A DNA stretch of 64,000 nucleotides from Saccharopolyspora erythraea (GTDB taxonomy: Bacteria; Actinomycetota; Actinomycetes; Mycobacteriales; Pseudonocardiaceae): the NCBI RefSeq assembly GCF_018141105.1, contig NZ_CP054839.1, positions 3,162,001 through 3,226,000 of the forward strand, in the 5' to 3' direction. Positions within the stretch are counted from its first letter, which is position 1. The number at the start of each line of letters is the position of its first letter. A program made the translations under genes and the position numbers. The notes below the pieces were generated by a model, which was given only the letters and a program-made list of their open reading frames with translations, ran no database searches and was not told the origin of the DNA. Positions 48,501 to 59,213 of the stretch are shown one piece after another.

Positions 48501-51500
48501 GGAAGCCCGTGCGCGGCGGGGACAGCGCACCCGGGGGCACGTGGCTGGTGCTGACGCCGGCATCGGTCGACGAGGACCGGATGAACCACGTGCTGGAAGC
48601 GCTCGGCGCCGACGTCGTGCGCGTCGAGGTGCCCCGCGCGGACCGCGCCGAGCTGGCCTGGCGGCTGCGGACCGAGGCCGACGACGCCGGTTTCCCGCAC
48701 GGCAGTGATGGGTTCGCCGGAGTCGTGTCCCTGCTCGCGCTCGGCGGCGGCGAGACCGTGCCGGACGTCCCGGCGGGACTGCTGCTCAACACCGCGGCCG
48801 TCCAGGCTCTCGCCGACGCCGGGATCGACGCCCCGCTGTGGCTGCTGACCGGCGGAGCGGTCGCCGTCGGCCGGGCCGAGCAGGGCACCGTCCCGGAGCA
48901 GGCCGCGGTGTGGGGCCTCGGGCGGACGCTCGCGCTGGAGCAGCCGCAGCGCTGGGGCGGGTTGATCGACCTCCCGGCGAGCGGGGAGAACGTCGCCGAG
49001 CGCCTCGCCGCGGTGCTCGGCGGCAGCGAGGACCAGGTGGCCGTGCGGCCGTCCGGGATCTTCGCGCGCCGGCTCGTCCACGCCCCGGTCTCGGCGGAGG
49101 AGGAGAAGCCCTTCAGCGTCGGCGGGACCGCTATGGTCACCGGAGGCACCGGCGGAATCGGCCGCCGCGTCGCCCGCTGGCTCGCCGAGTCGGGCGCGCA
49201 GCATCTGCTGCTGGTCAGCCGCCAGGGTCAGGACGCCCCGGGTGCCGAGCAACTGCGCGCGGAGCTCGCCGAGCTCGGTGCGCGGGTCACGATCGCGGCC
49301 TGCGACGTCGCGGACCGGGACGCGCTGGCCGCGCTGCTGCGCGAGGTCCCGGAGGAGTTCCCGCTGACCACGGTGCTGCACACCGCCGGGGTCGTCGACG
49401 ACGGCGTGCTCGACGCGCTGAGCCCGGAGCAGTTCCGGTCGGTGCTGCGCAGCAAGGTCACCTCGGCCCGCAACTTGCACGAGCTCACCGCCGGGGTGGA
49501 CCTGTCGGCGTTCGTGCTGTTCTCCTCCACCGCGGGGACCATCGGCGGGGCCGGGCAGGGCAACTACGCCGCGGCCAACGCCTACCTCGACGCGCTGGCC
49601 GAGGCCCGCCGCGCGGCCGGGCTGCCCGCGACCTCGATCGCGTGGGGCCCGTGGGCGGAGGCGGGCATGGCCGTGGACGGCGGCGTCCAGGACCGGGTGC
49701 GGCGCGGCGGATTCAGCCCGATGGCACCGCAACGGGCCATCGCGGCGCTGCGCCGAGCCCTGGAGCAGGACGACACCGTGCTCGCGGTCGCCGACGTCGA
49801 CTGGGAGCGGTTCGTCGCGGCCTTCGCCGCCACACGGCCGAACCCGCTGGTCAGCGACCTGCCGGAGGTTCGTGAGAGCCGCGCGGACGAGGCCGTCCCG
49901 GTCTCCGGCGGACTGACTGCGCGACTGGCCGACCTACCGGCGCCTCAGCGCCGCCCGGTCGTGCTGGACCTGCTGCTGGCCCAGGTCGCGGTGGTGCTCG
50001 GGCACTCCGATCCCGCGGCGATCGACGTGGAGCGCGCCTTCAGCGACCTCGGGTTCGACTCGCTGACCACGGTCGAGCTGCGCAACGCGCTGGCCGCCGC
50101 GACCGGGCTCGACCTGCCGTCCACCCTGGTCTTCGACCACCCGACGCCGCTGGCCCTGGCGGACTTCCTGCTGGCCGGGCTCGTCGGCTCCCTGCCGCAG
50201 GACGCGCCCGCCGCTCTCACCCGGACCGACGACGACCCGATCGCCATCGTCGGCATCGGCTGCCGCTTCCCCGGCGGAGTCCGCTCCCCGGAGGACCTGT
50301 GGGAGCTGCTGGCCTCCGGCGGTGACGCGATCGGCCCGTTCCCGACCGACCGGGGCTGGGACCTCGACGCGCTGGCGGCGGGGGCCTCAGCCACCCGCGA
50401 GGGCGGGTTCCTGGACGGCGTCGCCGACTTCGACGCGCCGTTCTTCGGGATCTCCCCGCGTGAAGCCCTGGCCATGGACCCGCAGCAGCGGCTGCTGCTG
50501 GAGACCACCTGGGAGGCGCTGGAGCGGGCCGCGATCGACCCGGAACGGCTGCGCGGCAGCGACACCGGCGTGTTCGTCGGCACCAACGGTCAGGACTACG
50601 CCGACCTGCTGCGCAAGGCGGCCGCGGACGTGCAGGGCCACGTCGCCACCGGCAACACCGCCAGCGTGATGTCCGGGCGGCTGTCCTACACCCTGGGCCT
50701 GGAGGGACCCGCGGTCACGGTGGACACCGCGTGCTCGTCCTCGCTGGTCGCGCTGCACTGGGCCGCGAACGCGCTGCGCGGCGGCGAGTGCTCCCTGGCG
50801 CTGGCCGGCGGCGTGTCGGTGATGTCGGGGCCGGACTCGTTCGTCGAGTTCAGCACGCAGAGCGGGCTCGCCCCGGACGGGCGCTGCAAGGCGTTCTCCG
50901 ACGCCGCCGACGGCACCGCCTGGTCCGAGGGAGTCGGGATTCTGGTGCTGGAGCGGCTTTCCGACGCGGTGCGCAACGGGCGCGAGATCTGGGGCGTGGT
51001 GCGCGGCGGCGCGGTCAACCAGGACGGTGCCTCCAACGGCCTGACCGCACCGAACGGGTTGGCGCAGCAGCGGGTGATCCGGCGGGCGCTGGCCGACGCT
51101 GGACTGTCCACGATGGACGTCGATGTGGTGGAGGCGCACGGCACCGGCACCCGGCTCGGTGACCCGATAGAGGCGCGGGCGCTGCTGGCGACCTACGGCC
51201 GCGAGCGTTCCGAGCCGCTGCTGCTGGGCGCGGTCAAGTCCAACCTCGGCCACGCCCAGGCCGCCGCCGGGGTGGCGGGCGTGGTCAAGGCCGTACTGGC
51301 GATGCGGCACGGCGTGCTGCCGAAGACACTGCACGCCGAGAACCCCACCACCCATGTCGACTGGGAGACCGGCGCGATCGAGCTGCTGAGGGCCGAGACC
51401 GCCTGGCCGGACGCGGGTCGTCCGCGCCGGGCCGGGGTGTCGGCGTTCGGCGTCAGCGGCACCAACGCGCACCTGATCGTCGAGCAGGCGCCCGAGCACA

Positions 51501-54500
51501 CCGCGGCACGTCCAGAGCCGCGCGTGCGGCCGCAGATGGTGCCGTGGGTGGTGTCCGGGCGGTCCGGACCCGCGCTGGACGCGCAGATCGAGCAGCTGAC
51601 CGGGTTCGCGGCAGGCTCCGACGAGTCCGCAGTGGACATCGCCTACTCGCTGGCCACCGGGCGCGCTGCGCTGCGGCACCGGGCGGTGCTGCTGTCCACT
51701 TCAGACGGTGTTGTCGAGGCGGCGCGCGGGGTCGCGGAGGCGGCGGGCGGCCGCAGCGCCTTCCTGTTCTCGGGTCAGGGTTCGCAGCGGGTGGGGATGG
51801 GTCGTGAGTTGTGCGGCCGGTTCCCGGTGTTCGCTGAGTCTTTGGATGAGGTGTGTGCTCATCTGGACTTGGAGCTGGATCGTCGGTTGCGGGAGGTGAT
51901 GTTCGCTGAGGAGGGCTCTCCGGAGTCGGCGTTGTTGGATGAGACGGGGTGGACGCAGCCGGCGTTGTTCGCCTTCGAGGTGGCGTTGTACCGGCTGGTC
52001 GAATCCTGGGGCATCGTGCCGGATCACGTGACCGGTCACTCGGTGGGAGAGATCGCCGCGGCGCACGTCGCCGGTGTGCTCTCGCTCCCGGACGCCGCGA
52101 AGCTCGTGGCCGGACGAGCGCGGTTGATGCAGGCTCTCCCGGCGGGCGGAGTCATGGTGTCGGTGCAGGCCGCCGAGGACGAGGTCCTGCCATTGCTGAC
52201 CGAACAGGTGTCGGTCGCCGCGGTCAACGGCCCGGAGGCCGTGGTCGTCGCGGGTGAGGCCGAAGCCGCCCGAGCCGTCGCCGCGCACTTCGCCGAGCAG
52301 GGCCGCCGGACCCGCGAGCTCCCCGTCAGCCACGCCTTCCACTCGCCGCTGATGGACCCGATGCTCGGCGATTTCCGCCGCGTGGCCCGCGGACTGTCCT
52401 TCGAGCCACCGCGAATCCCGGTCGTGTCGAACCTGACAGGTGAAGTCGCCACCGCCGAGCAGCTGTGCGACCCGGAGCACTGGGTCCGTCACGTCCGCCG
52501 CCCGGTGCGCTTCGCCGACGGCGTGCGCAGCCTGCGCGACCACGGCGTCACCCGCTTCCTGGAAATCGGCCCGGACGGCGTGCTGACCGCCCTCGCGCAG
52601 CAAAGCCTCGCCGACGCCGAGGCGCCACTGCTGGTCGCGTCGCTGCGCAAGGACCGGGGCGAGGAGATCGCACTGACGACGGCGCTGGCCCGCCTGCACA
52701 CCGCAGGCGTGCGGATCGACTGGGAGGCGTTCTTCGACGGCACTGCCGCTCGAACGGTCACCCTGCCCACCTACGCCTTCCAGCGCGAGCGGTTCTGGCC
52801 GGAACCGGCGGTGCACGCCGATCCGCTGGACGGCGAGTTCTGGACGGCCGTGGAAAGCGAGGATCTGGGCTCGCTCGCGCAGACCTTGGACGTCGACGAC
52901 GAGGCGCTGTCGAGCGTCGTCACGGCCCTGTCGTCCTGGCGGCGGGAACGCCACGAACAGTCCGTTGTGGACGAATGGCGTTACGTCACGACGTGGAAGC
53001 CGCTGCCGGCGCCGCCGCCGAGCGGGGCGTCGCGGGGCGACTGGCTGGTGCTGGTGCCGGAGGGTGCCTCGGACGACTGGACCCGAGCGGTCCGCGATGC
53101 GCTGTCCGGTGCGGAGTTCCGCGAAGTCAACGCCGGTGCGCTGCCGGATCTCGCCGGCGGTTATGCGGGTGTCGTCTCGTTGCTGGGTGCTCGCCCGGTG
53201 GAGTTGCTGTCCGCGCTGGAGGCGCGAGGTGTCTCGGCGCCGCTGTGGCTGCTCACCCGCGGCGCCGTCGCGGTCGGGGCCTCGGAGGAGCCCGGCGCCG
53301 AGGCCGAGCTATGGGGCCGCGGACACGTCGCGGCGCTGGAGCACCCGGCGCGCTGGGGAGGACTGGTCGATCTGCCGGAACAGCCCGAGGAGCGGGCCAT
53401 CTCCCGGCTGCCCGGTGTGCTCGGTGGTGAGGAAGACCAGGTGGCGGTACGTGCCACCGGCGCGTTCGGACGCAGGCTGGTGCACGCCCCGGCGCCCGGC
53501 TCCTCCCCGTGGCATCCCCACGGCACCGTCCTGGTGACCGGCGCCGAGGATGAGGCCGGTGGTCACCTCGCCCGCTGGCTCGCGGACAGCGGAGCCGAGC
53601 ACGTGGTGTTTCTCGGAACCGGCCCGCAGCTCGATGTGCCCACCACGGTCCTCGACTGCGACCCGGCCGACCGCGAGGCGCTGGCCGGCGCCCTGGCGGA
53701 GCTGACCGGACTCACCGCGGTGTTCCACACCGGAACCGCGCAGGTCGCGGAGAACCTGGACGCGCTGACGGCCGGGATGCAGCTCGAAGCCTTCGTGCTG
53801 ATGTCCTCGATCGCCGCCACGTGGGGCGTGCGCGGTCGCGCCGAGGACGCAGCGGCCGGCGCTCGGCTCGAAGCCCTGGCCAGGCGGCGACGGGCCCGCG
53901 GGCTGCCCGCTCTGCTGGTGTCCTGGAGCGCATGGGACGTCGCGGAGAACGAGGCCGCGGCGCACCAGCGGTTCAACGGGCTCGCGGCGCTGGCTTCGCG
54001 GCGGGCGCTGACCGCCCTCGGCCGCGCCATCGGCGGCGACGAGACGGTGCTGACCATCGCCGACGTCGATTGGCCGACGTTCGCTCCCGCGTTCACCGCC
54101 GAGCGGCCGAGCCCGCTGCTGGCCGAACTGCCGGAGGCCGTGCGGGACGAGCCCGGCGCGAACGCGCTGCGCAAGGACCTCGCGGATATGCCGGAGTCCG
54201 AGCGCACCGAGCGCATCCTCGAGCTGGTCCGCACCTCCGCCGCCCGCGTGCTCGGCTTCGCCGACCCCGAAGCGCTGGAAGGGGAGCTGGCGTTCCGCGA
54301 CCTCGGCTTCGACTCGCTCACCGCCGTGGACCTGCGCAACATCCTCACCGCTGAGACAGGGCTGGCGCTGCCAGCCACGCTCGTCTTCGACCACCCGACC
54401 CCCAACGCCCTGGCCGCGCACCTGAACTCCGAGCTCAGCGGTACGAGAACGGAGGCCGCCGCCGCGGCTCCGGTCGCGGTCGAGGACGACCCGGTCGTGA

Positions 54501-57500
54501 TCGTCGGCATGAGCTGCCGCTATCCCGGCGGCGTCCGCTCGCCGGAGGACCTGTGGCGGCTGCTGCGCGACGAGGTCGACGCCATCGGCCCGGCACCGAC
54601 CGACCGCGGCTGGGACCTGTCGGCGATGGCGGTCCGGGAAGGCGGTTTCCTGCCCGGCGCCGCCGACTTCGACCCCGGGTTCTTCGGCATCTCCCCGCGC
54701 GAGGCGCTGGTGATGGACCCGCAGCAGCGGATCACGCTGGAGGCGGCGTGGGAGGCGCTGGAACGCGCCGGCATCGACCCCGCTTCGCTGCGCGGCACCG
54801 ACGCGGGCGTGTTCGTCGGTGGCGGCACCGGTGACTACCAGCCGCCTGCCGGGCAGATCGGGCACGCCAGGACCGCGCAGTCGGCGAGCCTGATCTCCGG
54901 ACGCCTCGCCTACACGTTCGGCCTGGAGGGCCCGACCGTCACGGTGGACACCGCCTGCTCGTCCTCTCTGGTCGCGCTGCACCAGGCCGCCCAGGCACTG
55001 CGCACCGGGGAGTGCTCGATCGCGCTTGCCGGCGGGGTCACGGTGATGTCGAGCCCGGTCGGGTTCGTGGAGTTCGGCGAGATGGGGGCGCTGTCGCCGG
55101 ACGGGCGCTGCCGCGCGTTCGCCGAGGCCGCCAACGGCACCGGCTGGGCCGAAGGCGTCGGGATGCTTGTGGTCGAGCGGTTGTCCGACGCGCGGCGCAA
55201 CGGGCACGAGGTGCTCGCGGTGCTACGCGGTTCGGCGATCAACTCCGACGGCGCCTCCAATGGGCTGACCGCGCCGAACGGGCTGGCGCAGCAGCGGGTG
55301 ATCCGCAAGGCGCTGGCCGACGCGGGCCTGCCCGGCGGTGAGGTCGACGCGGTGGAGGCGCACGGCACCGGCACCCGCCTCGGTGACCCGATCGAGGCGC
55401 AGGCGTTGCTGGCGACCTACGGGCAGGACCGGGAGCGGCCGCTGCTGCTGGGGTCGGTGAAGTCCAACATCGGGCACACCCAGTCCGCCGCAGGCGTCGC
55501 CGGGGTGATCCGGACGGTGCTGGCGATGCGCCACGGCGTGCTGCCCAGGACGCTGCACGTCGACGAGCCCTCCACCCACGTGGACTGGAACTCGGGCGCG
55601 GTGCGGCTGCTGACCGGGGCCACTCCCTGGCCGGAGACCGGGCGCCCGCGGCGAGCCGCCGTGTCGTCGTTCGGCGCCAGCGGCACCAACGCGCACGTCG
55701 TGCTGGAACAGGCGCCGGCGACCGAGGTGGCCGAGCCCGTCGAGTCCCCGGCGACCGTGGTGCCGGTGGTCGTCTCGGGCCGCACACCCCAGGCTCTCCG
55801 GGCACAGGCCGCGCGGCTCGCCGGGCACGAGGGCGCACTCGCCGACCTCGCGCATTCGCAGGCCACGACCCGTGCGCACTTCGAGCACCGGGCCGCGGTG
55901 CTGGCCGAGGACCGCGACTCCCTGATCGCCGGGCTCACCGCGCTGGCCGAGGACCGCGCGGTCGGCAACGTGCTGCGCGGCGATGCCTCGCGGCCCGGAA
56001 AGCTGGCGTTGCTGTTCTCGGGCCAGGGTTCGCAGCGTGTGGGGATGGGTGCTGAGTTGTGTGGTCGGTTCCCGGTGTTCGCTGAGTCTTTGGATGAGGT
56101 GTGTGCTCATCTGGATCTGGAGCTGGATCGTCGGTTGCGGGAGGTGATGTTCGCTGAGGAGGGTTCTGCTGAGGCGGGGTTGCTGGATGAGACGGGGTGG
56201 ACGCAGCCGGCGTTGTTCGCCTTCGAGGTGGCGTTGTACCGGCTGGTCGAGTCCTGGGGCCTGCGACCGAGCTTCCTGGCCGGGCACTCCATCGGTGAGC
56301 TCGCCGCCGCGCACGTGGCGGGGGTCTTGTCGCTGGCGGACGCGGCGAAGCTGGTGGCCGCGCGGGCGCGGTTGATGCAGGCGCTCCCGGATCGGGGAGC
56401 GATGATCTCGGTGCAGGCCACCGAGGACGAGGTGCTCCCACGGCTGACCGAGCAGGTGTCGGTCGCCGCGATCAACGGTCCCGGCTCCGTAGTGATCGCC
56501 GGGGCGGAGGCCGAGGTCGCCCGGATCGCGGACGAGCTCGCCGCGGAGGGTCGCAGGACCCGGCGCCTGCGGGTCAGCCATGCGTTCCACTCGCCGCTGA
56601 TGGACGCCATGCTCGATGACTTCCGGCGCGTCGCACGGGAAGTCACCTATGACGCCCCGCAAGTGCCGGTCGTGTCGAACCTGACCGGTGACATCGCCAC
56701 CGCCGAGCAGCTGTGCGACCCGGAGTACTGGGTGCGGCACGTGCGGCACGCGGTGCGCTTCGCCGACGGCGTGCGTACCCTCGCCGGTCGCGGCGTGCGC
56801 ACCTTCTGCGAGCTCGGGCCGGACGCGGTGCTCTCCGCGCTGGTCACCGGCACGCTGGGGGCGGACGCCACGGCGGTCCCGGCCACGCGCCGCGACCGCG
56901 GCGAGGAGGCGGTCCTGGTGTCCGCGTTGGCCGAACTGCACGTCTCGGGCGCCTCGCCGCGGTGGTCGGAGTTCTTCGCCGGAACCGGTCGCCGGGTGGA
57001 CCTGCCGACCTACGCCTTCCAGCACGAGCGCTTCTGGCCCGAGGCCCCCGAGCCCGAAGTCGCCGCGGAGGCATCGGACGAGACCTTCTGGAACGCCGTG
57101 GCGGAGGAGGACTTCGCCTCGCTCGCCAAGCGGCTGGACGTCGAGGACGAAGCCCTGGCGAAAGTCCTGCCGGCGTTGTCGGGCTGGCGCAAGCAGCACC
57201 AAGAGGAGTCCATCGTGGACTCCTGGCGGCACCGCTTCCACTGGAAGCCGCTGATCGCGAAGCCCTCGGCGCCACCGAGCGGGGACTGGCTGGCGGTGCT
57301 GCCCGAGGGCCTCGCGGACGAGTGGACCGAGCAGGTCCTCGGTGTGCTCGGTGCCTCGAAGCGCATCGAGGTCGGCGAGATCAGCCGCGCTGAGCTCACC
57401 GAGCGGTTGCGCGGGTGCTCGGCCACCGGTGTCGTGTCGCTGCTGGCCCTGCGGGATTCCGGCAACACCGTGCCGCAGGCACCGGCGCTGACCGCGACGC

Positions 57501-59167
57501 TGCTGCAGGCACTGGGCGATGCGGGTATCGACGCTCCGCTGTGGACGGTCACCCGCAGCGCGGTCTCCACCGGATGCTCGGAGGCCCCGGCGAACCCGGC
57601 GCAAGCCGGGGTGTGGGGGCTCGGACGGGTCGCCGCACTGGAGCACCCGGACCGCTGGGGCGGCCTGGTTGACCTTCCCGAACGGCTCGAAGCCAGGGTG
57701 ACCGAGAGGTTCGCCGCCGTGCTGGCCGGGATCGACGGGGAGGACCAGGTCGCGGTGCGCTCCTCGGCGGTCTTCGGCCGGCGGCTGGTTCCCGAGCCGC
57801 AACGGCCGCGGACGAGCTGGTCGCCCACCGGCACCGTGCTGGTCACCGGCGGTACCGGCTCCCTCGGCGCGCGGGTCGCGCGCTGGCTCGCCGAGAACGG
57901 CGCGCGGCACCTGGTGCTGCTCAGCCGCAGCGGCCTGGACGCGCCCGGAGCGGCCGGACTCCGTGACGAGCTGGGGGCGATCGGGGCCTCGGCGGTGATC
58001 GAAGCCTGCGACGTGACCGACCGCGCCGAGCTGGCGGCGGTACTCGACCGAATCCCCGAGGAGCACCCGCTGACCGGCGTGGTGCACGCGGCCGGGGTGC
58101 TCGACGACGGGATCATCGACGGGCTCGCCCCCGAGCGGTTCGCTCCGGTGCTGCGCACGAAGGTGGCGTCGGCGCTGCATCTCGACGAGCTCACTCGCGA
58201 CCGCGGTCTGACGGCCTTCGTGCTGTTCTCCTCGGCCGCGGCGGCGGTCGGCAACGCCGGACAGGCCAACTACGCGGCGGCCAACGCGGTGCTCGACGCG
58301 CTCGCCGAACGGCGCAGGGCGGAGGGCCTGCCCGCGACGTCCATCGCGTGGGGAGCGTGGGCCGGCGACGGCATGGCCGCCGGGGCGCGGGCCGGCGACG
58401 GCGCCCGTCGCACCGGGATCGCCGCCATGGCACCGGAGCTGGCGCTCAAGGCCCTGGGCGAGCTGGCGGTCGGCGACCTCGCCGCTCCGCTCGTGGCCGA
58501 AGTGGACATGGACAGGTTCGCGCGGACGTTCACCGTCGCGCGGCCGAGCCCGCTGCTGCGGGACCTGCCCGGCTACGCCGAACCCGCCGCGGCGACCGAA
58601 CAGGTCCCGGTCGGCGGAGGCTCGTCGCTTCGCGACGAGCTGACCGAGCTGCCCGCGGGACGGCGGATGGACGTGGTGCTGGACCTGGTGCGGGCCCGCT
58701 GCGCGGACGTCCTCGGGCACACCGGGGCCGATGCGGTCGGAGCGCAGCGGGCGTTCCGCGACCTCGGGTTCGACTCGCTGGCCGCCGTCGAGCTGCGCAA
58801 CCGGCTCGGCGCCGCCACCGGCCTGAGCCTGGCCGCGACGCTGGTGTTCGAGCACCCGACGCCGGCCGCGCTGGCCGGGCACCTGCTCGACGAGCTCGGT
58901 CTCGACGACGCCGGGTCCGAAGGTCGCCGGGAGGACCCCGGCGGCGTGGGCCGTGAGGAGACCAGGATCCGGCGGCTGCTGGCCGCGGTGCCGCTGGAGC
59001 GGCTGCGGGACGCCGGGGTGCTGGATTCGCTGCTCACCCTCGCCGAACAGCAGGGCGCCGACGGCGATGGCACGAACGGAGCGGAGGACGCCGACGAGTC
59101 GGTCGACTCCATGGCGCTCGACGACCTGGTGCGCGCGGCGCTGGAGGGCGCCGACGAGACGGACTGA
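31337..59167 (+). CDS. Six-module type I polyketide synthase, polyene NysI/AmphI type
   Basis: A 9276-residue PKS starting at ATG 31337 (GAGGG upstream; the TTG at 31325 is less likely). The N-terminal docking helix is [20 protein letters not shown]. Modules in order: 1 KS-AT-DH-KR-ACP; 2 KS-AT-KR-ACP; 3 KS-AT-KR-ACP with a methylmalonyl AT; 4 KS-AT-KR-ACP; 5 KS-AT-dead KR-ACP; 6 KS-AT-KR-ACP. A C-terminal docking region ([17 protein letters not shown]) follows. There is no loading module or thioesterase, so this is a mid-chain enzyme. The order and length (NysI, AmphI and PimS2 are about 9500 aa, as I recall) match modules 9-14 of nystatin/amphotericin. It would build the last polyene double bond, the mycosamine-bearing carbon, the methyl later oxidised to carboxyl, and the hemiketal ketone. 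Expression is probably driven from the 31133 site. Confidence 0.95.
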   Translation: MDNEQKLRDYLKRAGADLRRSRARVQELEDAAREPIAVVGMSCRYPGDVSAPEDLWRMVAEGRDGLSGFPTDRGWDVDELDTATRSGGFLHDASEFDAGFFGISPREALAMDPQQRVLLEVVWEAFERAGIDPASVRGSRTGVFMGAMAQDYRVGPADDVDGFQLTGNSASVLSGRLSYTFGAVGPAITVDTACSSSLVALHLAAHSLRAGECSLALAGGVTIMSSPATFLEFSRQGGLAADGRCRSFADSAGGTGWAEGAGVLVLEKLSDALRNGHEVLAVVRGSAVNQDGASNGLTAPNGPSQQRVIQQALVNARLSASEVDAVEAHGTGTVLGDPVEAQALLATYGQERDRPLWLGSVKSNISHTQAAAGVAGVIKMVMAMRHGVLPRTLHVDEPSSHVDWSSGAVRLLTEQIPWTQGDQPRRAAVSSFGISGTNAHAIIEQAPPVEAEQTEPAVAAEVVPIALSGKTREALGEQAARLLEVVEAGEPRPLDVALSTTTTRAALEHRAVLTAHDRDDVLAGLRALAAGEDARGLVRGTAQSGSKLAFLFTGQGSQRLGMGRDLHARFPVFADALESVLAQLDTELDRPLREVMFAEPGTAEAALLDRTRYAQPAVFAVEVALHRLAESWGLRPDYLAGHSIGEIAAAHVAGVFSLEDACALVCARGRLMQELPPGGVMIALQAAEDEVVPLLTERVSVAAVNGPSSVVVSGDGDEAAAVAGHFEAQGRRVKRLNVSHAFHSPLMEPMLAEFRAVVERLSPQEPLLPIVSTVSGAQATARELATADYWVEHVQRAVRFHDAVSWLGDHGVRAFLELGPDGVLSAAVPDCLADSSAQEAVAVPALRAKQDEVSAITQAVAQLHAHGIAVRWTEFFAGTGAQRIELPTYAFQRRRFWPKTMRAQDGDVRSAGLGAAHHPLLAAAVSLADSDGVLLTGRLSAQTHPWLADHTVGGTALLPGTAFVELAIRAGDEVGCDRIEELTLAAPLVLPERGGVQVQVWLGGPDGSGRRSLALYSRPDGDDEQPWTRHADGVLTAAGPAEAAEFGPEWPPVGAQPVELDGLYERLASEGFGYGPVFQGLRAAWRRGDEVFAEVALPDSAGSDAAAFGVHPALLDAALHASVFAGFGEDDRGRLPFSWEGVTLHAGGASTARVRLTRAGDDAVSLEVAEQSGAPVASVESLVLRPAGERRLGATERESMFRLDWSPVAPRSSAPENVAVLGADPLGVRALLGEVPFVEDIAELPDEAEVVLVPVHGGTPSPAAVHELTAHVLAIAQSWLERSTGGRLVFVTRSATGGDDLPASAVWGLVRTAEAETPGRFGLIDLSGDARSDAALLPQAIGLADEPQLRVQGAQLQAARLVRASLPEATAPEWNPEGTVLITGGTSGLGAMFARHLVTERGVRHLLLCSRRGAESEGVGELVGVLAEHGAEDVRVAVCDAADREAVADLVAGIPAEHPLTAVVHAAGVLDDGVLESMTPERVSTVLRPKVDAAWNLHEITRGHDLDAFVLFSSLAGAVGATGQANYSAANAFLDALARHRRGAGLPALSLAWGPWSSSGGMTGGLAETDLHRLAASGTPPLEPEQGIALFDAALGAGEPVLLPVRLDLPVLRSRGGVPAFLRGLIRTPARRSAVTGSGRAAGLVQRLAALDAGERLEAVLDLVRSQVAAVLGHGGADDIEPDRAFQDLGFDSLTAVELRNRLATATGLRVSATVVFDYPTSRALAEYVLGELVGAESAEDTAAPVAVSGDPIVIVGMACRYPGGVSSPDELWRLVREGTDAISGLPANRGWDLDALYDADPDNLGTAYTRSGGFLHEAAEFDPAFFGMSPREALATDPQQRLLLESSWEAVERAGIDPKSLRGSRTGVFAGVMYNDYGAVLAGGEYEGLQGSGTSASIASGRVAYTLGLEGPAVTVDTACSSSLVAMHWAMQALRAGECSLALAGGVTVMSTPAALVEFSRQRGLSPDGRCKAFSDDADGVGWSEGVGMLVLERLSDARRNGHEVLAVVRGSAVNQDGASNGLTAPNGPSQQRVIRQALASGGLSTSDVDVVEAHGTGTRLGDPIEAQSLLATYGQDREHPVLLGAVKSNLGHTQAAAGVAGVIKMVMAMRHGVLPRTLHADEPSSHVDWESGAVELLTAETAWPDVGRPRRAGVSSFGISGTNAHLVLEQPEAAPAAERGTSGGVVAWHLSGRTRDALRAQAARLVAHVESDPDLAPADVAHSLATTRSAFEQRAAVVGSDRGELLGALRALAADRPDPALVAGETQPGKLAVLFTGQGSQRPRMGRELYDGHPVFAAALDEVLAHFDAGFDRPVREVLFAEPGTAEAGLLDHTGYAQPALFALEVALYRLVESWGVKPAQVAGHSIGELVAAHVAGVLSLADACALVSARARLMQRLPMGGAMIAVQATEEEVAPLLTGGVSLAAVNGPDSVVISGADEAVGAVAARFAGRRTKRLSVSHAFHSPLMEPMLADFRAVAEELTYQRPEIPVVSNVTGAPATEAELCSPEYWVEHVRATVRFADGVRAMAEAGARTFLELGPDGVLSAMAQEVLGDEAESVPAQRAERGEVFSLTAALARLHVRGVPVDLSAMFPGARVDLPTYAFQREPYWPETSALAARVDEDDELWGAVERGDGEELAALLGLEDSQHASLYSLLPALSSWRQGRHEKALLDSWRYRIDWRPLSTPAPAVLDGTWLLVTTEDAERGDVVEALQAHGASVREVVLDEDCLDQQAMAERLADLEAVAGIVSLLAAEERPGAAQPALAAGLALTVVLTQTLGDLAPDTPLWTLTRGAVSTGPDDPVTSPAQAAVWGFGRVAALEHPQRWGGLVDLPAKLDRQGGARLACALSGLDGEDQIAVRASGVRGRRLLHHPIAGSAREFRPSGTALVTGGTGALGAEVARWLARSGIDRLVLTSRRGADAPGAGELAAELRDLGARVHIAACDVADREALAAVLAEIPQEHPLTGVVHAAGIGQDNPIAHTGLAEFATVMSAKVAGAANLDALLGDRELDFFVLLSSIAGVWGSGGQSAYGAANAQLDAIAEHRRARGLTATAIAWGPWAEAGMATGEAMADSLRRQGLGMLAPERAVAELARAVVQRDVAVTVADVDWSRYHPVFTSGRPSPLLSELPGVRALDGPADEPGGEVAARLRGLDQDEQQRVLLDLVRTEAAAVLGHASADRVPERRAFRDIGFDSLTAVELRKRLAAATGLALPSTLVFDYPSAQALAAFLQGELVGAAEENQVAAAAVATGEPVAIIGMACRFPGGSNTPEQLWDLVSGGADAISDFPVDRGWDVDRLYDPDPDRAGTTYSTQGGFLHDAGRFDPGFFGISPREALSMDPQQRLLLETTWESFERAGIDPDSLRGSRTGTYVGSSFQDYGSGATEGSEGHMVTGTSPSVLSGRLSYLFGLEGPAVTVDTACSSSLVALHLACQSLRNGESDLALAGGATVMPVPDAFIAFSRQRGLAQDGRCKAFSDDADGMTLSEGVGMLLVERLSDARRNGHAVLAVVRGSAVNQDGASNGLTAPNGPSQQRVIRQALTNARLSATDVQVVEAHGTGTALGDPIEAQALQATYGRDRDPASPLLLGSVKSNIGHTQSAAGVVGVIKMVLAMRHGVLPKTLHADQPSSHIDWSPGTVALLHENTEWPQAEVRRCGVSSFGISGTNAHAVLEQPSAEDETAAEPRVVEVPCDAVPWVLSARGESALRAQAAKLAAHVGGERPVDVAHSLLSSRARFEHRAVFVGTDRDELVSSLETFAAGQAGTGVAHGVAEADGGTVFVFPGQGSQWAGMGARLLAESSVFAERLTECAAALEPFVDWSLLDVLREAEGAPSLERVDVVQPASFAMMVSLAALWEHHGVVPDAVVGHSQGEIAAACVSGALSLEDAARVVALRSQAIARTLAGAGGMMSIALPAAEVEARIGAGLSVAAVNGPRSVVVSGDPSALEDLRAELTAEDVRVRRIAVDYASHSAHVEALEAELLDVLAPVAPRTPSVPFFSTVTGDWLDTTGMDAAYWYRNLRQTVGFEPAIRALVEQEHGVFVEISPHPVLTIGVQETVEAAGRPVVACGTLRRDQGGVDRFLLSAGELFARGVAVDFGPALAGTGARRVDLPTYAFQHEHLWALPAAPAPAVRESDAAEAEFWAAVEAQDLDSLTDRLDVDEDSLAAVLPALSSWRRARTDESTVDSWRYRVVWKPLSGIGSAVLSDTWLVVTAAGVDDSAVTAALTANGARVRRVELDESCLDREAATARLAAEISAAEDAERIAGAVCLLALAEQPTTRYPELPLGLALSVTLVQALGDAEVEAPLWLLTRGAVATTRAERVTNPEQAQVLGLGWTAALEHPQRWGGVLDLPEHLDERAGQRLSAALAGIGEEDQLAVRASGVFARRVVRAPAGDRAPARSWTPRGTTLVTGGTGTLAPHLARWLAEQGAEHIVLTSRRGAQAPGAAELLAELTELGADAEMLPCDLGDRESVRNLLAHLENEGRTVRTVLHTAAFIGLEPISEATTESFADVLRAKVVGARLLDELLDDDRLDAFVLFSSTAGMWGSGRHAAYVAGNAYLAALAENRRARGLTATSVSWGIWADDQKLGRVDPDEIRRSGLVFMPPGLALAGLRGALEHDETALAVADVDWDRYHPVFAAARPTALFDEIPEVRAIAERAEQASASAVGGEFAAALRSRPAAEQKRMLLDLVRAEAATALGHTSSEALGERRAFRDAGFDSLTAVELRNRIAAATGLTLPTTMVFDHPNPSALVEFLRTEIAGTTAVETGSTTAGAVDDEPIAIVGMSCRYPGGVSSPEQLWELLVSGADVISEFPADRGWDAEGLYDPDPDRQGRTYSTRGGFLHDAADFDAEFFGISPREALAMDPQQRLLLETTWEVFERAGIDPERLRGSSTGAFIGASYQDYNANAADGSEGHMITGALASILSGRLSYLYGLEGPAVTLDTACSSSLVALHLACQSLRRGESSLALAGGVSVMSTPSAFVGFSRQRAMAADGRCKAYSDSADGMSLAEGIGLVLVERLSDARRNGHPVLALVRGSAINSDGASNGLTAPNGLSQQRVIRAALTDAGVRPQEVDVVEGHGTGTALGDPIEAQALLATYGQDRERPLLLGSVKSNIGHTQMASGVAGVIKMVMALRHGSAPRSLHLDQPSSHVDWSSGAIELLGSQAEWPDTGRPRRAAVSSFGLSGTNAHAILEQPPAAEEQAGTPIGGVVPALLSARTETALRAQAARLLSGADELNLTDLAFSLATARSRFERRAAVVAADQAGLRAGLTALRDGLPAGNLVLGRASGGRMALLFTGQGSQRAGMGGRLYGRFPVFADALDEVLACLDAELDTPMRDVLFAEAGTEQAALLDTTAFTQPALFALEVALFRLVESWGVRPDYLAGHSVGEIAAAHVAGVFSLEDACALVAARGRLMGALPEGGAMISMQAAEDEVVPLLTERVSVAAVNGPHSVVVSGDGDEAAAVAGHFEAQGRRVKRLNVSHAFHSPLMEPMLAEFRGVAESVTYRAPTIPIVSTLTGSPATAERLCTADYWVEHVRGTVRFADAVRYLAEAGTTTMVELGPDGALSGMARETVGDDALLVPVLRRDRDETEAITTALARLEVTGLDVDWPEFFAGSGARLVDLPTYAFQRTRFWPERTAAEEAAVDTVDAEFWAAVERSDTSALASGLDLDEQTVRTMVPALSSWRRKRQENSTVDGWRYRCTWKPVRGGDSAPGGTWLVLTPASVDEDRMNHVLEALGADVVRVEVPRADRAELAWRLRTEADDAGFPHGSDGFAGVVSLLALGGGETVPDVPAGLLLNTAAVQALADAGIDAPLWLLTGGAVAVGRAEQGTVPEQAAVWGLGRTLALEQPQRWGGLIDLPASGENVAERLAAVLGGSEDQVAVRPSGIFARRLVHAPVSAEEEKPFSVGGTAMVTGGTGGIGRRVARWLAESGAQHLLLVSRQGQDAPGAEQLRAELAELGARVTIAACDVADRDALAALLREVPEEFPLTTVLHTAGVVDDGVLDALSPEQFRSVLRSKVTSARNLHELTAGVDLSAFVLFSSTAGTIGGAGQGNYAAANAYLDALAEARRAAGLPATSIAWGPWAEAGMAVDGGVQDRVRRGGFSPMAPQRAIAALRRALEQDDTVLAVADVDWERFVAAFAATRPNPLVSDLPEVRESRADEAVPVSGGLTARLADLPAPQRRPVVLDLLLAQVAVVLGHSDPAAIDVERAFSDLGFDSLTTVELRNALAAATGLDLPSTLVFDHPTPLALADFLLAGLVGSLPQDAPAALTRTDDDPIAIVGIGCRFPGGVRSPEDLWELLASGGDAIGPFPTDRGWDLDALAAGASATREGGFLDGVADFDAPFFGISPREALAMDPQQRLLLETTWEALERAAIDPERLRGSDTGVFVGTNGQDYADLLRKAAADVQGHVATGNTASVMSGRLSYTLGLEGPAVTVDTACSSSLVALHWAANALRGGECSLALAGGVSVMSGPDSFVEFSTQSGLAPDGRCKAFSDAADGTAWSEGVGILVLERLSDAVRNGREIWGVVRGGAVNQDGASNGLTAPNGLAQQRVIRRALADAGLSTMDVDVVEAHGTGTRLGDPIEARALLATYGRERSEPLLLGAVKSNLGHAQAAAGVAGVVKAVLAMRHGVLPKTLHAENPTTHVDWETGAIELLRAETAWPDAGRPRRAGVSAFGVSGTNAHLIVEQAPEHTAARPEPRVRPQMVPWVVSGRSGPALDAQIEQLTGFAAGSDESAVDIAYSLATGRAALRHRAVLLSTSDGVVEAARGVAEAAGGRSAFLFSGQGSQRVGMGRELCGRFPVFAESLDEVCAHLDLELDRRLREVMFAEEGSPESALLDETGWTQPALFAFEVALYRLVESWGIVPDHVTGHSVGEIAAAHVAGVLSLPDAAKLVAGRARLMQALPAGGVMVSVQAAEDEVLPLLTEQVSVAAVNGPEAVVVAGEAEAARAVAAHFAEQGRRTRELPVSHAFHSPLMDPMLGDFRRVARGLSFEPPRIPVVSNLTGEVATAEQLCDPEHWVRHVRRPVRFADGVRSLRDHGVTRFLEIGPDGVLTALAQQSLADAEAPLLVASLRKDRGEEIALTTALARLHTAGVRIDWEAFFDGTAARTVTLPTYAFQRERFWPEPAVHADPLDGEFWTAVESEDLGSLAQTLDVDDEALSSVVTALSSWRRERHEQSVVDEWRYVTTWKPLPAPPPSGASRGDWLVLVPEGASDDWTRAVRDALSGAEFREVNAGALPDLAGGYAGVVSLLGARPVELLSALEARGVSAPLWLLTRGAVAVGASEEPGAEAELWGRGHVAALEHPARWGGLVDLPEQPEERAISRLPGVLGGEEDQVAVRATGAFGRRLVHAPAPGSSPWHPHGTVLVTGAEDEAGGHLARWLADSGAEHVVFLGTGPQLDVPTTVLDCDPADREALAGALAELTGLTAVFHTGTAQVAENLDALTAGMQLEAFVLMSSIAATWGVRGRAEDAAAGARLEALARRRRARGLPALLVSWSAWDVAENEAAAHQRFNGLAALASRRALTALGRAIGGDETVLTIADVDWPTFAPAFTAERPSPLLAELPEAVRDEPGANALRKDLADMPESERTERILELVRTSAARVLGFADPEALEGELAFRDLGFDSLTAVDLRNILTAETGLALPATLVFDHPTPNALAAHLNSELSGTRTEAAAAAPVAVEDDPVVIVGMSCRYPGGVRSPEDLWRLLRDEVDAIGPAPTDRGWDLSAMAVREGGFLPGAADFDPGFFGISPREALVMDPQQRITLEAAWEALERAGIDPASLRGTDAGVFVGGGTGDYQPPAGQIGHARTAQSASLISGRLAYTFGLEGPTVTVDTACSSSLVALHQAAQALRTGECSIALAGGVTVMSSPVGFVEFGEMGALSPDGRCRAFAEAANGTGWAEGVGMLVVERLSDARRNGHEVLAVLRGSAINSDGASNGLTAPNGLAQQRVIRKALADAGLPGGEVDAVEAHGTGTRLGDPIEAQALLATYGQDRERPLLLGSVKSNIGHTQSAAGVAGVIRTVLAMRHGVLPRTLHVDEPSTHVDWNSGAVRLLTGATPWPETGRPRRAAVSSFGASGTNAHVVLEQAPATEVAEPVESPATVVPVVVSGRTPQALRAQAARLAGHEGALADLAHSQATTRAHFEHRAAVLAEDRDSLIAGLTALAEDRAVGNVLRGDASRPGKLALLFSGQGSQRVGMGAELCGRFPVFAESLDEVCAHLDLELDRRLREVMFAEEGSAEAGLLDETGWTQPALFAFEVALYRLVESWGLRPSFLAGHSIGELAAAHVAGVLSLADAAKLVAARARLMQALPDRGAMISVQATEDEVLPRLTEQVSVAAINGPGSVVIAGAEAEVARIADELAAEGRRTRRLRVSHAFHSPLMDAMLDDFRRVAREVTYDAPQVPVVSNLTGDIATAEQLCDPEYWVRHVRHAVRFADGVRTLAGRGVRTFCELGPDAVLSALVTGTLGADATAVPATRRDRGEEAVLVSALAELHVSGASPRWSEFFAGTGRRVDLPTYAFQHERFWPEAPEPEVAAEASDETFWNAVAEEDFASLAKRLDVEDEALAKVLPALSGWRKQHQEESIVDSWRHRFHWKPLIAKPSAPPSGDWLAVLPEGLADEWTEQVLGVLGASKRIEVGEISRAELTERLRGCSATGVVSLLALRDSGNTVPQAPALTATLLQALGDAGIDAPLWTVTRSAVSTGCSEAPANPAQAGVWGLGRVAALEHPDRWGGLVDLPERLEARVTERFAAVLAGIDGEDQVAVRSSAVFGRRLVPEPQRPRTSWSPTGTVLVTGGTGSLGARVARWLAENGARHLVLLSRSGLDAPGAAGLRDELGAIGASAVIEACDVTDRAELAAVLDRIPEEHPLTGVVHAAGVLDDGIIDGLAPERFAPVLRTKVASALHLDELTRDRGLTAFVLFSSAAAAVGNAGQANYAAANAVLDALAERRRAEGLPATSIAWGAWAGDGMAAGARAGDGARRTGIAAMAPELALKALGELAVGDLAAPLVAEVDMDRFARTFTVARPSPLLRDLPGYAEPAAATEQVPVGGGSSLRDELTELPAGRRMDVVLDLVRARCADVLGHTGADAVGAQRAFRDLGFDSLAAVELRNRLGAATGLSLAATLVFEHPTPAALAGHLLDELGLDDAGSEGRREDPGGVGREETRIRRLLAAVPLERLRDAGVLDSLLTLAEQQGADGDGTNGAEDADESVDSMALDDLVRAALEGADETD
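33474..33600 (+). repeat. 127-bp tract identical to 47751-47877 (AT1/AT4)
   Basis: These 127 bases of the module 1 AT, ending just after the [12 protein letters not shown] codons, are identical to the module 4 AT. Sequence on either side differs. The second PKS shares the last 50 or so bases (around 61474-61523). Confidence 0.85.
36587..41107 (+). other. PKS module 2: KS-AT(malonyl)-KR(A)-ACP
   Basis: KS Cys1921; AT Ser2368 (GHSIGE) with HAFH from 2463, malonyl. KR has GGTGALG, no LDD motif (AAGIGQDNP), Trp in GVWGSGGQ and Tyr3036, hence A-type and active. ACP Ser3200. It leaves a hydroxyl, equivalent to the mycosamine attachment carbon (C19 in nystatin). Confidence 0.88.
41108..45700 (+). 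other. PKS module 3: KS-AT(methylmalonyl)-KR(A)-ACP
   Basis: KS Cys3427. The AT differs from all others in the protein: Ser3875 in GHSQGE and YASH at 3973-3976, both methylmalonyl-CoA signatures. KR lacks LDD (TAAFIGLEP), has Trp in [11 protein letters not shown] and Tyr4562: A-type. Its nucleotide motif reads GGTGTLAPH, with Ala for the third Gly. ACP Ser4730 in DAGFDSL. It corresponds to nystatin module 11, whose methyl becomes the C16 carboxyl. Confidence 0.9.
45701..50233 (+). other. PKS module 4: KS-AT(malonyl)-KR(B)-ACP
   Basis: KS Cys4958, with EGHGTGT in place of EAHGTGT. AT Ser5402 (GHSVGE), HAFH from 5499, malonyl. KR has GGTGGIG, Val6020-Asp-Asp in place of LDD and Tyr6077: B-type, active. 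ACP Ser6242. There is no DH, so a hydroxyl remains. Part of its AT is base-for-base identical to module 1. Confidence 0.88.
47751..47877 (+). repeat. 127-bp tract identical to 33474-33600 (AT4/AT1)
   Basis: Partner of the tract in the module 1 AT. Perfect identity over 127 bases within otherwise diverged ATs points to recent gene conversion. Confidence 0.85.
50234..54487 (+). other. PKS module 5: KS-AT(malonyl)-inactive KR-ACP
   Basis: KS Cys6466; AT Ser6902 (GHSVGE), HAFH from 6999, malonyl. The KR is degenerate. Its nucleotide motif reads [10 protein letters not shown]. The segment with the catalytic Lys is shortened ([14 protein letters not shown]). The Tyr and Asn positions hold Asp7504 and Gly7508 ([13 protein letters not shown]). 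ACP Ser7660 is intact. The module should leave a ketone, equivalent to C13 of nystatin, which forms the hemiketal. Confidence 0.9.
51760..52005 (+). repeat. AT5 patch near-identical to AT6 patch, with odd codon use
   Basis: About 245 bases at the start of the module 5 AT match 56008-56253 at roughly nine bases in ten. Both patches use T-ending and low-GC codons (GCT GAG TCT TTG GAT GAG) that the surrounding gene avoids. Confidence 0.8.
54488..59164 (+). other. PKS module 6: KS-AT(malonyl)-KR(B)-ACP and C-terminal docking
   Basis: KS Cys7874; AT Ser8318 (GHSIGE), HAFH from 8415, malonyl. KR has GGTGSLG, Leu8922-Asp-Asp and Tyr8979: B-type, active. ACP Ser9147 in [10 protein letters not shown]. 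About 85 residues of linker and docking region follow. It leaves a hydroxyl. Confidence 0.88.
56008..56253 (+). repeat. AT6 patch near-identical to AT5 patch, with odd codon use
   Basis: Partner of 51760-52005. The two encode [20 protein letters not shown] and the following 50 or so residues almost unchanged. Confidence 0.8.
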
Positions 59168-59169
59168 CC

Positions 59170-59195
59170 CGACCGACTGATCCGACCGACTGATC
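59170..59195 (+). repeat. 13-bp tandem repeat between the two PKS genes
   Basis: CGACCGACTGATC occurs twice in direct tandem in the 46-base gap between the PKS genes. No function is evident; it may only space the genes. Confidence 0.6.
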
Positions 59196-59213
59196 CGAGA
59201 CCGACGGAGCGGG

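Noticed and set aside
31337-59167. Loading module or thioesterase in the large PKS
   Set aside because: The first KS has an active Cys with an N-terminal docking helix, and the last ACP is followed by a docking region, so it is a mid-assembly protein.
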